Assembly: GCA_964449165.1 (NCBI GenBank)
Contig: CAYVAT010000011.1
Coordinates: 14,300 to 78,299, forward strand
From: CAYSCW01 sp964449165
GTDB lineage: Bacteria; Acidobacteriota; Aminicenantia; Aminicenantales; Aminicenantaceae
DNA length: 64,000 nucleotides
Reading direction: 5' to 3'
Within the stretch, counting starts at the first letter, position 1. Each line of letters starts with the position of its first letter. This document shows, piece by piece, positions 35,361 to 44,780 of this stretch. Made by a program: the position numbers and the translations under genes. The notes beneath the pieces are model-generated. The model had not been told where the DNA came from and ran no database searches. It saw nothing but the letters and a program-made list of their open reading frames with translations.

Positions 35361-35468
35361 AGAAGGGTGAGAGACTGAAGGAATAGAAGAGTCAGGATTA
35401 ACTTACCTACAACTTTACTATCATCTATTACTTCAATAATCCGAGGCAACTCCAGAAAATAATCTCGA

Positions 35469-35498
35469 TTGATTTTTTTCTGATTCAATTATTATAAT
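35469..35498 (+). promoter_or_regulatory. Predicted promoter of the response-regulator operon
   Basis: TTGATT (35469-35474), 18 bases and a perfect TATAAT (35493-35498), leaving a leader of about 120 bases before the response regulator. Confidence 0.4.
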
Positions 35499-35628
35499 TA
35501 ACTTGAATTATTCATAAACATACGAGATTTGTCGTGGAACATTCTGCAGATAACCAAAGAAATCAGAGAAATTTCCTTGAATGATGCAGGTCAGGCGTAA
35601 GGAAGAATTATTTTAATCTGATGAAAAG

Positions 35629-36327
35629 ATGGTAGAATCCAAAGAAAAGCCAAAAATTTTGTTCGTGGAAGATGATTTGAGCCTTCAGAAAAGCATTACT
35701 TATATCCTGGAAAAAGAAGGCCTTGATGTCATTTGCACCAGGACTGGAGAAGAAGCCATAGAGCTGGCAAGGAAAATGAATCCTGACCTTATTCTGTTGG
35801 ATTTAATCCTTCCAGGAATGAATGGATTCAGCGTATGCGAAGTACTCAAGAAAGACCGCCAAACTGAGAAAATATTCATCATAATGCTCACAGGAAGAGG
35901 AATGGTTGATGAGATTGTCAAAGGCTTGGAGCTTTACGCTGATGACTATATCACAAAGCCATTTGAGCCAAAAATTCTTATTGCGCGGATCCATGCTGTG
36001 CTCAGGAGGAAGATGAAATCCATACAGAAAGAGCAGAGCTTGCTGGAATTTAAAGACCTGACCATTGACTTAAAAGGGTATGTGGTTCGCGTAGCCGGAG
36101 AAAATATTGAACTCACTAAGACAGAGTTTGACATCATTGCTTTGTTAGCCGGAAGACCAAGTCAGGTCTTTACGAGGGCAAGAATTCTCGAGCATGTGAG
36201 AAATGATAATTATCCTATAACAGAACGCGTTGTTGATTATCAGATAACTGGTATCCGGAAGAAACTGGGCAAAGTCGGAGATTATATAAAGACTGTTCGG
36301 GGAGTCGGTTATAAGTTTGAAACTTGA
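35629..36327 (+). CDS. OmpR/PhoB-type response regulator
   Basis: A 232-residue regulator: receiver domain about 8-122 with acidic pocket FVEDD, phosphoacceptor Asp58 in LILLDLILPG, and the YITKPFEP lysine; then a winged-helix DNA-binding domain about 140-230 (ENIELTKTEFDIIALLAG, YPITERVVDYQITGIRKKLG, IKTVRGVGYKFE). It lies 91 bases upstream of a hybrid histidine kinase, which probably phosphorylates it. Target genes are unknown; the metallophosphoesterase gene follows the kinase. Confidence 0.93.
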   Translation: MVESKEKPKILFVEDDLSLQKSITYILEKEGLDVICTRTGEEAIELARKMNPDLILLDLILPGMNGFSVCEVLKKDRQTEKIFIIMLTGRGMVDEIVKGLELYADDYITKPFEPKILIARIHAVLRRKMKSIQKEQSLLEFKDLTIDLKGYVVRVAGENIELTKTEFDIIALLAGRPSQVFTRARILEHVRNDNYPITERVVDYQITGIRKKLGKVGDYIKTVRGVGYKFET

Positions 36328-36418
36328 AAGATTTACCTGTACCATACTGGAATCTAAGAAATAACAGCGAAAGAAATGCAGATACTGCAGCGATTAATGG
36401 ACTCTGTCAGGTGATTTC

Positions 36419-38818
36419 GTGATTCGTAAAATTCCGATAAAATTCCTTCTGATTGTTGGGTTGTTGATATCCGGGCTTATTCCCACATTGGTTGTTTCTT
36501 TTATAAGTTACAACACTACTCGAGCAGAGATGAAAGGCCAGGTTTTCAGACAACTAGAGTCAGTCAGAAATATCAAAAAAGAACAAATTTACGATTTTTT
36601 TTACGAACGGATTGCAGATATATCCGCATTTTCCGAGAATCCGACTATCATTAAAGCCTACAAAGAATTAGAGGCTGTGTTTAAACAGGGAGGGAACAGA
36701 TTCAAGGGGCATTCTGAAGAGGAATTTATGGCTCCCGAGTCTTACATGAATATTCATGATCGTTACTTTCCTTTTTTTAAAAATCTGATATCCCATTACG
36801 GATACTATGATCTCTTTTTGTTGGATCCCATCTATGGAGATACCTTGTTTACGGTCAGAAAAGAGGCGGATTTCGGCATCCGGATAAGCGAAGTCTCTTC
36901 CTCGCTTCAGGATGTATGGATTACAGCGAAGAGAGAAAAGAGAATTGGTATATCAGATACCCGACAGTACCCTCCTTCAAATAACATTCCTGCCCAATTT
37001 ATGGCTGCTCCTATTCTTGAGAATGATGAAGTGAGAGGCGTAATTGCGGTTCAAATTTCTATCAATTCTATAGACAATATCATGAAAGAACGGTCAGGGA
37101 TGTGGAGGACAGGAGAAACATACCTCGTAGGGCAGGACAAAAAGATGAGATCCGATTCATATCTGGACAGCCTCAATCACTCGGTTTTAGCCTCCTTTAG
37201 AGGAACTGTGGAAAAAAACGGTGTGGATACAGTTGCTTCCCAGGAAGCGCTTCAGGGCATCGAAGGTAAGAAGATTACGGTGGATTACAGAGGGAAAAAG
37301 GCCCTTTCTGCCTATACACCCATCCATATTAAAGATGTGCGATGGGCTTTGATTGCTGAAGTCGATGAAGATGAGATCAACAATCAGATAGCCAGGGCAT
37401 TGAATACAAAGATATTGATTTTGACCGGTCTTTCTGTTTCAGTGCTTATTCTTTTAGCCCTGACAATAACTACCTTTATTAACAAAGGAATCAGAAATAT
37501 TATCTTTCAGCTGGAGAAGATGATAGATGGCATTTTGCATGGAAAGCCCCATGCCAGGGCAAAGCCCAGTTCCGTGGCAGTAGATTTTCAGGGAGTGATG
37601 GCCCGTACCAATGAGCTTATAGATGCTTTTGTCAAACAGATGGAGGAGAAAAGAAAGCTGGAGGACCAGATTCAGGGCTCGCAGAGGCTGGAAGCGATAG
37701 GCACTCTAGCCGGGGGAATCGCACATGATTTTAATAATATCCTGACATCCATGCACGCCTATGCCCTCATCATTAAGACAACCATTCCAAAAAACAGTGT
37801 GGCGGAAGAAAACATAAACGAGCTAATATTGTCTATCCGACGCGCATCAGAACTAGTCGAGCAGATTCTCACATTTAGCCGTCAAATCAAGACAGAGGAG
37901 AAGTTCTTAGACATTTCTGAAGAGATCAGAGAGAGTATAAAATTATTTAAGGCAGCTCTTCCCCGGAACATTCTCGTTGAAAGCTATCTCAGCACAGAGC
38001 AGTTACTGATTAAAGCGAATCCCTCTCAGATCCAGCAGGTTATAATGAATCTTTACACCAACGCCTATCAGGCTATGCGTGGGAACGGCGGGACATTAAC
38101 GATTTCCACAGAAAAGGTCAAGCTGGGAGACAACGTTGCTTTAAATCTTAAAAATGGTACTTACTGTAAAATTAGTGTAAAAGACACGGGCCACGGAATG
38201 GACCGAGAAACGCAAAAACGCATCTTTGAGCCTTTTTTCACCACCAAACCAGTGGGAGAGGGGACAGGTATGGGATTGTCTGTCGTTCATGGCATTATGC
38301 GGAGGTGTGGTGGAGGCATAGAGGTAGAGAGCTCACCTGGTGAAGGATCATGCTTCGATGTCTACCTTCCTTTAGCACAGAAGACTGGCTTCAAAGAAAG
38401 AAAAGAAGAACATGAAATATCTTCTATAAAAGGCAAGGGACATATCCTTTTAGTTGATGATGATGCTCAGATCTGTGATTCACAGAAGAAAGTGCTGGAG
38501 GGATTAGGCTGCACCGTTACAGCCATCCAGGACAGCCGTGTAGCAGAGGAAGTCTTCTCCAAAAATCCCGAGCAATTTGATTTGCTGATAGTAGATTTGA
38601 ACATGCCGCATTTAAATGGTTTTGAGCTTACCGAAAGAATTTGCAAAATCCGTGCGGATATTCCGGTTATACTGACTACTGGCTATGCTGAGTTGATTGA
38701 TAGCCAAAAAATCGAGAAGTTGGGATTCCGCTCGCTTCTTATGAAGCCTTATACGATAAACGAGATCTCTCGACTCATCGCAGAAATTTTAAATTCAGAA
38801 AAAAAGAACAGACATTGA
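36419..38818 (+). CDS. Hybrid sensor histidine kinase with dCache-like sensor
   Basis: A 799-residue membrane kinase. Two transmembrane segments (about 9-30 and 330-352) flank a roughly 300-residue outer region resembling a dCache sensor (MAAPILENDEVRGVIAVQIS). The HisKA helix has His436 in GGIAHDFNNIL; the ATPase domain carries VIMNLYTNAYQAM, VKDTGHGMD and GTGMGLSVVHGIM; a C-terminal receiver has Asp726 in LLIVDLNMP. The start is a GTG with AGGTGA upstream. The unshared receiver and the separate response regulator upstream suggest a branched phosphorelay. The signal is unknown. The stop overlaps the phosphoesterase start. Confidence 0.92.
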   Translation: MIRKIPIKFLLIVGLLISGLIPTLVVSFISYNTTRAEMKGQVFRQLESVRNIKKEQIYDFFYERIADISAFSENPTIIKAYKELEAVFKQGGNRFKGHSEEEFMAPESYMNIHDRYFPFFKNLISHYGYYDLFLLDPIYGDTLFTVRKEADFGIRISEVSSSLQDVWITAKREKRIGISDTRQYPPSNNIPAQFMAAPILENDEVRGVIAVQISINSIDNIMKERSGMWRTGETYLVGQDKKMRSDSYLDSLNHSVLASFRGTVEKNGVDTVASQEALQGIEGKKITVDYRGKKALSAYTPIHIKDVRWALIAEVDEDEINNQIARALNTKILILTGLSVSVLILLALTITTFINKGIRNIIFQLEKMIDGILHGKPHARAKPSSVAVDFQGVMARTNELIDAFVKQMEEKRKLEDQIQGSQRLEAIGTLAGGIAHDFNNILTSMHAYALIIKTTIPKNSVAEENINELILSIRRASELVEQILTFSRQIKTEEKFLDISEEIRESIKLFKAALPRNILVESYLSTEQLLIKANPSQIQQVIMNLYTNAYQAMRGNGGTLTISTEKVKLGDNVALNLKNGTYCKISVKDTGHGMDRETQKRIFEPFFTTKPVGEGTGMGLSVVHGIMRRCGGGIEVESSPGEGSCFDVYLPLAQKTGFKERKEEHEISSIKGKGHILLVDDDAQICDSQKKVLEGLGCTVTAIQDSRVAEEVFSKNPEQFDLLIVDLNMPHLNGFELTERICKIRADIPVILTTGYAELIDSQKIEKLGFRSLLMKPYTINEISRLIAEILNSEKKNRH

Positions 38819-39678
38819 CCACTTGTTTTTTTGCTTCAGACCTGCATGGAAGTACAGATCGCTATCAAAAACTTTTCCAGGCTATTGCAAATGAGCGTCC
38901 TGAGGCAGTATTTCTGGGAGGTGACATTCTGCCTTCAGCAAGCTTTCAGCTTGGCTCGCTGAATTTTGAGCACGCAGACTTCATTAATGACTACATCGCA
39001 AAAGAATTGAGTCAGATGCGTAAGGAATTAGAAGATGAGTTTCCCAGGATATTTCTTATCCTGGGGAATGATGATGGTCGGTTTGCTGAGGCCTCGGTGT
39101 TGGATGCTGCTGCCAGAGGAGTATGGGAGTATATTCATGGTAGAAAAGTCCTTTTCAAGGACTATCCTGTCTTTGGCTATTCTTATGTACCTCCAACTCC
39201 TTTTCTCCTGAAAGACTGGGAAAAGTACGATGTTTCGCGGCATGTGGATCCAGGGAGCATCTCTCCAGAAGAGGGTATACGATCTTTTCCTATTACAGAT
39301 TATGAGCGCAAGTACTCCACGATAAAAAAAGACCTCGATGATTTGACTTGTAATGAGGACTTAAAGAAAGCTATTTTTCTGTTCCATGCTCCGCCGTATA
39401 AAACCAATATCGACCATGCGGCGCTGGAAGGAAAAATGATTGATTACGTTCCGATGGATGTAAATGTGGGCAGCATTGCTATTAAGCGTTTTATCAAGGC
39501 TCGGCAGCCACTCCTCACTCTCCACGGGCATGTCCACGAATCGTCAAGGTTTACGCACTCCTGGAGGGACCGCATCGGGAGAACCCATGTGTTTACAGCC
39601 GCATACGATGGCCCTGAGTTGGCTCTGGTCCGCTTTGATCCTAAAGACCTGGATAAAGCCAGCCGTGAGCTTCTTTAG
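38815..39678 (+). CDS. Calcineurin-like metallophosphoesterase
   Basis: A 287-residue phosphoesterase with all family blocks: FFASDLHGSTDR (D-x-H), FLGGDILP (GD), LGNDDGRF (GN-D), LFHAPP and LHGHVHES (GHxH). It starts with a TTG overlapping the kinase stop as TTGA; because the first metal-binding strand begins within a few residues, a later start is not possible. Cotranscription with the two-component genes implies a regulated phosphatase or phosphodiesterase. Its stop overlaps the convergent PPDK_N/nucleotidyltransferase gene by four bases. Confidence 0.88.
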   Translation: MTTCFFASDLHGSTDRYQKLFQAIANERPEAVFLGGDILPSASFQLGSLNFEHADFINDYIAKELSQMRKELEDEFPRIFLILGNDDGRFAEASVLDAAARGVWEYIHGRKVLFKDYPVFGYSYVPPTPFLLKDWEKYDVSRHVDPGSISPEEGIRSFPITDYERKYSTIKKDLDDLTCNEDLKKAIFLFHAPPYKTNIDHAALEGKMIDYVPMDVNVGSIAIKRFIKARQPLLTLHGHVHESSRFTHSWRDRIGRTHVFTAAYDGPELALVRFDPKDLDKASRELL

Positions 39679-42600
39679 GATTTTTTTCTCTTCAACATCA
39701 TCGGTAAAGGACGCGCGGCATCTGTGACTGCGCCTATCCTCATTGCATCGCTGGTTTTCTTGGATATATCCGCATCGGTTACAAAGTGGATATCCAGGAT
39801 ACCGCCGGTTTGGTATCCTGTGCGGAGCCTGTTTGTTTCATCTAGGCATAAACTCCAGCCTTCCAGCCAGTGTTCGAGATCTTTTTGCTGTTTTTTTGTT
39901 CCCTGAAAATGAATCAGGAGGTCGATATCGCTCTTAGGGCCGGCAGTTGCATTCTTTGTGCTTCCAAACACGTAGAATCCTTTTACGCCAAAGCGGTCAG
40001 GATCGAGCTGGGAAGCAATATGTTCGGCCATTCTCAACCGCCAGGCCCAGTGATTCTCTGCCTTTCTTCCAGTGAAGTCTAAGGGAACAAGAAAAGGCTG
40101 ACTGTCTATGGATGGCTCGTTCAGGATTCCCACTGCCTCATCAAGCTCGGCGTTCATCAGGATTCGAAGTAGAAGATCTCCAGTGGTTTTTTTTACATCG
40201 ATCACTTTGAGCGTGTCAGAAAGAAAGGCATATTCAGGTAAAACATTGGAAAGCATGTTTTCTGCATGATTAAAAAAACCTTCGTTGAAAACTGTTCCAG
40301 AATCGTCAGGATAAAGGGGAAGATACCTGATTTCAGACTCCACTAAATCCTGAAAAAAGTGGGTGCCGAAAGAAGGCTCTGGTAGAAAGTCTCCTTTTTT
40401 CCTGGCGATCTCGATGAGTGCAGCAGTGTTGCTTATATCTGAATAGGTTACCTTCACTCCCATCTTAATGTCGCCCCGGCTTCCCCAGCGGCCAGGCCCC
40501 ATGAGGACAAACCGCTTGCGAGGTAAAATTTTATTGAGGCTTCCTACAGCTCGGCCGACAGAGATAAACGAGGAATATTCTTTAAGCTCGTCATACTTCT
40601 CTGGATTTACATAGACAATATGAGAAATGTCAGGGATTTTTCCGTTAGAAATGTAACGGCTGGCGGAAAACACGATTCTGTCTTCTGGAATATTTTTTGG
40701 GATTTGTGCTGGTTCTGCTCCTTCGGTATAGCTTTGAGAGCGGCATTGAAGCAGGTAGAAATCCTTCCCATCACAAGCAAACTCGATGTCCACGGGTGTG
40801 CTGAGTTTCTCTTCGAGGAGAGTGATTAAGTTATTAAGCTTATCAATGAATTTTGTTTTCGTCAGGAGGCCTTCGAAAGTTACCACCAGATTATCCTTCT
40901 CAAAATCAACCTCATTGCCCAAGGGTGTACGGATGACTTGTCCATCATAGATTGAAATAACCTTGTTGATGTTCGGAATATTGCTTCCGATTTTTTTTAT
41001 CAATTCCCTCACTTCAATAGTCTCAAAGCTGTTGGTTTTAAGATTGATAACGTCCATATTTTTCGGAGCATACTTTACAGCTTCATCAACCGTGGCATTC
41101 ACGCGGAGGCCTATCTGGCCGGGTGCAACCAGAACAGGATAATCGTTGCTTAGCCTGTCAACAGCCCGTGTTCCCAGTCCTGGCACAAGACGGAGCAGGC
41201 CATCCTCCTGTTTGATCCGCGGAGACCATCTGAATTCGTTTCGGCTGAAGGCGACACCAGCGTAAGCTGGGAAATAATAATCACCGATTTTTGTGCCCAC
41301 AACCTCTTGAATCATGATCCCCATTTCTTCAACGAAATCGAGTAAACCCCGTTCAGCACGATAATCGATCGGATCAGGTCCATACACGGAGGCATAAACT
41401 TCGGCAATGGCCTCTGTCAGCGCTGCCAGGCGCTCTTGTTTGCTACCTTGATTGGCAAGAAATAGACTCTTGTACTTTCCTGAAAATGCCGCGCCTGCTC
41501 TATCCTCCAGCAGGCTTGAGCTTCTCACGATAATAGGTTTGTCCTTAAAATCATCCAGAATCATGGAGAGGGCTTGAACAATCTCAGTGGGAAAGTTACA
41601 GTTTTTGAATGTCTGGACGATATGAGGATACTCCAGACGCACCTGGTTAATGTCCTTGTATTTTTGCTCCACGACCTCATTGAGGTTGTTATGGCTTAGA
41701 AAATTAAAAAGGACATCCGAGGTTAGGTACCAGGTGTTCGGCACCTTAATATCGCCAAGGTTATCGTCAGGATGACTTGATTTTTTTATGACCTGGTGAG
41801 CAAGGAACAATCCCGTGCTTTTGCCTCCCAACCTGCCATGGCTTCCGGGGGGAAAAACAATACGGTCCAGTATGTTGTAGAAATCATCGATCTCGATATA
41901 GTCCTTGGCAATATGGATGAATTCCGGCTGGTCAGACAGAAATCGCCTGATAAGAGAAACCTGCACACCTCTCTTGCTGGCCGGGGGCAATTCAATGCCC
42001 TCCGGTATGATATGGTGATACCGCCGGATAGCATCAACAACTTCCGCCAGAGGCAAATTGCGGTTGGCTACCTGAACAAGGAAGCTCAATCTGGCCTCCT
42101 GAATCCATTTCTGGATATTGGAAAGAATCTGCTCACTGGTGAGATACTTGGATGCTATCTCGAAGGTTTGGTCGCTTAGCTTTTCAGAAAAAGACAAAAC
42201 TCTTTTATGGTAGGGACGGTTTTCATCGTCTTCGAGTTCAATCTCTTCTTTCCTCCATCCCGGCCCCGAATCCTGGAGGAGATGTTCCGCCTCGTCGATG
42301 CCGCTCCAGCAGAGATGATTTAGCATCCGCCTAGAAATGTTGAAAAAAAGGTTTTTATCAGTCTGCCGGAGAAAATTTAAAGCAACCTGCCATTCACTCG
42401 CCTTATGTTCGATGATATCTTTTTTGCCAGATTGATATTCCTGAAAGACCATCTTCATCCTGTTGTACATGATAAAGTGACTGAGCCTGTCCACGATAGT
42501 TTCAAGGAGTTTGGTTTCTTCTTTCAAGAAAGGGCCATCGTCTGCTCTCGGCATCTCTTTGGTGTAGTAGACATTGATTTCTCCCACTTTTTTGTCTTGA

Positions 42601-42866
42601 ACAATGATGGCCGCGCCTTGGACCCAGGGTGTGGGCTTAAAATTCGGAGAATAGTAAGATTTCCCTTCTAGTTTGACTTCGGCAATACAGATATCCGGAT
42701 ATTGCCATCCGGGCGGGATGGCTTCGATTATCCTCTGACACACTTCATCAATATGAGAGTCCGGCTTGTTCATCAGTTCTTCGATCTTGTACAGGCAATT
42801 GAGTTCCTTGGCTCTTTCTTGAAGTCCCCATATGAGTCTATCGATTGATTGTTTTTCTTTATTCAT
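39675..42866 (-). CDS. GAF-like, PPDK_N and nucleotidyltransferase fusion protein
   Basis: A 1063-residue protein. Residues about 10-135 look like a GAF-type sensor (AIIVQDKKVGEINVYYTK). A helical linker leads to a PPDK_N (PEP/pyruvate-binding, ATP-grasp-like) domain: RLGGKSTGL (345-353), IIVRSSSLLEDRAGAAFSG (445-463) and EFACDGKDFYLLQCR (695-709). The block GPGRWGSRGDIKMGV (791-805) with GTHFFQDLV (834-842) is shared with the two paralogues nearby. The C-terminus is a nucleotidyltransferase: GSTKN plus SDIDLLIHF (968-986). There is no swivelling histidine or PEP domain, so it is not a PEP synthase. It overlaps the upstream paralogue by eight bases. Activity unknown; protein or nucleotide modification under energy control is a guess. 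Confidence 0.82.
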   Translation of the reverse strand: MNKEKQSIDRLIWGLQERAKELNCLYKIEELMNKPDSHIDEVCQRIIEAIPPGWQYPDICIAEVKLEGKSYYSPNFKPTPWVQGAAIIVQDKKVGEINVYYTKEMPRADDGPFLKEETKLLETIVDRLSHFIMYNRMKMVFQEYQSGKKDIIEHKASEWQVALNFLRQTDKNLFFNISRRMLNHLCWSGIDEAEHLLQDSGPGWRKEEIELEDDENRPYHKRVLSFSEKLSDQTFEIASKYLTSEQILSNIQKWIQEARLSFLVQVANRNLPLAEVVDAIRRYHHIIPEGIELPPASKRGVQVSLIRRFLSDQPEFIHIAKDYIEIDDFYNILDRIVFPPGSHGRLGGKSTGLFLAHQVIKKSSHPDDNLGDIKVPNTWYLTSDVLFNFLSHNNLNEVVEQKYKDINQVRLEYPHIVQTFKNCNFPTEIVQALSMILDDFKDKPIIVRSSSLLEDRAGAAFSGKYKSLFLANQGSKQERLAALTEAIAEVYASVYGPDPIDYRAERGLLDFVEEMGIMIQEVVGTKIGDYYFPAYAGVAFSRNEFRWSPRIKQEDGLLRLVPGLGTRAVDRLSNDYPVLVAPGQIGLRVNATVDEAVKYAPKNMDVINLKTNSFETIEVRELIKKIGSNIPNINKVISIYDGQVIRTPLGNEVDFEKDNLVVTFEGLLTKTKFIDKLNNLITLLEEKLSTPVDIEFACDGKDFYLLQCRSQSYTEGAEPAQIPKNIPEDRIVFSASRYISNGKIPDISHIVYVNPEKYDELKEYSSFISVGRAVGSLNKILPRKRFVLMGPGRWGSRGDIKMGVKVTYSDISNTAALIEIARKKGDFLPEPSFGTHFFQDLVESEIRYLPLYPDDSGTVFNEGFFNHAENMLSNVLPEYAFLSDTLKVIDVKKTTGDLLLRILMNAELDEAVGILNEPSIDSQPFLVPLDFTGRKAENHWAWRLRMAEHIASQLDPDRFGVKGFYVFGSTKNATAGPKSDIDLLIHFQGTKKQQKDLEHWLEGWSLCLDETNRLRTGYQTGGILDIHFVTDADISKKTSDAMRIGAVTDAARPLPMMLKRKKS

Positions 42867-44601
42867 GACTGATGACTCCCCGACCTATCCTCCCATCGAC
42901 CTTTATTACTAAGGGAGCAGAAGGTCTCACATGTCGGATGAATTGCGTCTCATTTATGATTTTTTGCCGGCTCAGCCAGTCCCAGTCAATCTTGTATTTG
43001 TCCCAATGAGCAACAGAGAAATAACAGACCTGAAAACTGGTGATATTATGAAAAAAATGGGATCCTTGACTGAGCATAAAATTCATGCTGGGCAAGGTGG
43101 CTTCCACGATGACCTTGGCTCCTGAGATTTGTCCAAACTTCAGGGGGATGCCTCCCGAAGGGTCGGATGAACCCCAGCGTCCGAAACCGATGAGTACATA
43201 AGGATGCTTGGTCTGCACCATCTGATGATTAAGTTTTTCCAATTCTTTAGCGATTATGGTGGTTTTATTGGCTTCGAATTTTTCCGGCTTGATAAAAATA
43301 ATATCTTGAATGGTATAGATAGCGCCATTCCCGAGCACAGATTCAGAAGCCACAACCACATTATCTGCTGTTAGTTCTTCTGCTGCGACCTCGACTTTTT
43401 CCTGCGAAACAACCATGGGCCGAACTTGCAAAAAACCGAATCGCACTGGTGTCCCGTGATCCGGATCGAGAGTGACGGCGAATTCTATCTCTACCATGTT
43501 CTCCAGTTTTTGCTCACACATTTCAAGCAGTTTCTTTATTATCTCGTTAAGAGGGATCTCGTCGAGTTTCAGGATAGGAGCGAAATCCAATATTCTCGCT
43601 CCCTTATTCCCGATCCCAATTTTAATTCTATCATCTTCGGGCACATACGTCGACGCAATGAATTTCAGATTTCTATCCTTCTCGGCATCAGTTATGCTGT
43701 ATTTAAGCATGTATTCTGTTTCTTTAATCGGATTATATAAAAGAGGTTCACCCATATGAATCGCCCAGAATTCTGTCTGGCTTCGTTTTAAAAGATCCTG
43801 GAGGGAATTGTAAGGCGGGTTGACTTGAGGATAGGCTGGAGAAAATGACCAGCCTATCCCTTCATCGACGATGGTTTTACCAAGTCCTAATGCCAGTTCG
43901 ACAACGCCTTCTTCTGGTTTTGCATGTCCAACAGGATAGAAATTATATGAGCGTGCCACACCCGATATCTGAGGATAGAACCGGTTGTTGTATTGGTTAC
44001 CGACGACCTCCTGAATGATCACGGCCATCTTCTCATCAGCTATGGAATGTTTGGTAACACCTATGTAGTCTTTGGCGCTTTTAAAAAAAGTAGACGCATA
44101 AACATATTTTATAGCTTCGATAAGCTTTCTGAATCGAATATCTGGATCGAACTGGTTATTGGGAATCATTTTGGTGGCATAAACGCTGGCAAAGGGCTCA
44201 AACATTGCATCCTCGAGCATACTGGAAGACCTGATAGCCAGGGGAGAGTGGACCTGGGAGATTAAAGCACGAAGATCTCCTACAAGTTGCGGAGGCAGCT
44301 GACCTCTCTGGAAAGCATGGGCTATCTGGTCATCTCGTGTATCGGAATAGGAGAGGTCATACAAATTATTGTTTTCTAAGAAGAGATCAAAAAAATTTGT
44401 GGCGATGACTGTTAATGTGGGTATGTGGATCTCGATATCTGTTGGAAATCGGGATTTTAAATCAGCTAAAGCGTTTTTGATATCTGCCAAACCTTGAGCT
44501 TTCCCGCCGATCGAACCCTGTCCGATATATGTGAATTTTTCCTTACCTGTGAAAAAATGTCGATCAAATAGTGTTAAACTTTCTTGATAAAATCTTTTCA
44601 T
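42859..44601 (-). CDS. PPDK_N (PEP/pyruvate-binding) domain protein
   Basis: A 580-residue soluble protein with GSIGGKAQGL at 29-38, LAIRSSSMLEDAMFEPFAS at 121-139, and EIEFAVTLDPDHG with FGFLQVRPM for the metal-nucleotide end. The C-terminal region repeats the cluster-specific block IGFGRWGSSDPSGGIP and GSHFFHNITSF. No histidine-swivel or PEP-binding C-terminal domain is present; true PEP synthases are about 800 residues. It is the first gene of a two-gene unit with the nucleotidyltransferase fusion and lies 179 bases downstream of a glutamate dehydrogenase on the same strand. Catalysis is unproven. Confidence 0.82.
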   Translation of the reverse strand: MKRFYQESLTLFDRHFFTGKEKFTYIGQGSIGGKAQGLADIKNALADLKSRFPTDIEIHIPTLTVIATNFFDLFLENNNLYDLSYSDTRDDQIAHAFQRGQLPPQLVGDLRALISQVHSPLAIRSSSMLEDAMFEPFASVYATKMIPNNQFDPDIRFRKLIEAIKYVYASTFFKSAKDYIGVTKHSIADEKMAVIIQEVVGNQYNNRFYPQISGVARSYNFYPVGHAKPEEGVVELALGLGKTIVDEGIGWSFSPAYPQVNPPYNSLQDLLKRSQTEFWAIHMGEPLLYNPIKETEYMLKYSITDAEKDRNLKFIASTYVPEDDRIKIGIGNKGARILDFAPILKLDEIPLNEIIKKLLEMCEQKLENMVEIEFAVTLDPDHGTPVRFGFLQVRPMVVSQEKVEVAAEELTADNVVVASESVLGNGAIYTIQDIIFIKPEKFEANKTTIIAKELEKLNHQMVQTKHPYVLIGFGRWGSSDPSGGIPLKFGQISGAKVIVEATLPSMNFMLSQGSHFFHNITSFQVCYFSVAHWDKYKIDWDWLSRQKIINETQFIRHVRPSAPLVIKVDGRIGRGVISHE

Positions 44602-44780
44602 CTATCTTGGTGTATCATGATTTCTTGGAAACCGGGAAGCATTTATCTCTCCTGCAAGTCGGTTCTAAAAGGTGAATGAAGTGGCGGCCCAAAGTCTGAA
44701 ACGTGGTTGCGACCGAACCCTTTCTCACAATAGATATTCACATCTCGAAGTTTTTTGAATGAATTTCTAGGTATAAATGA

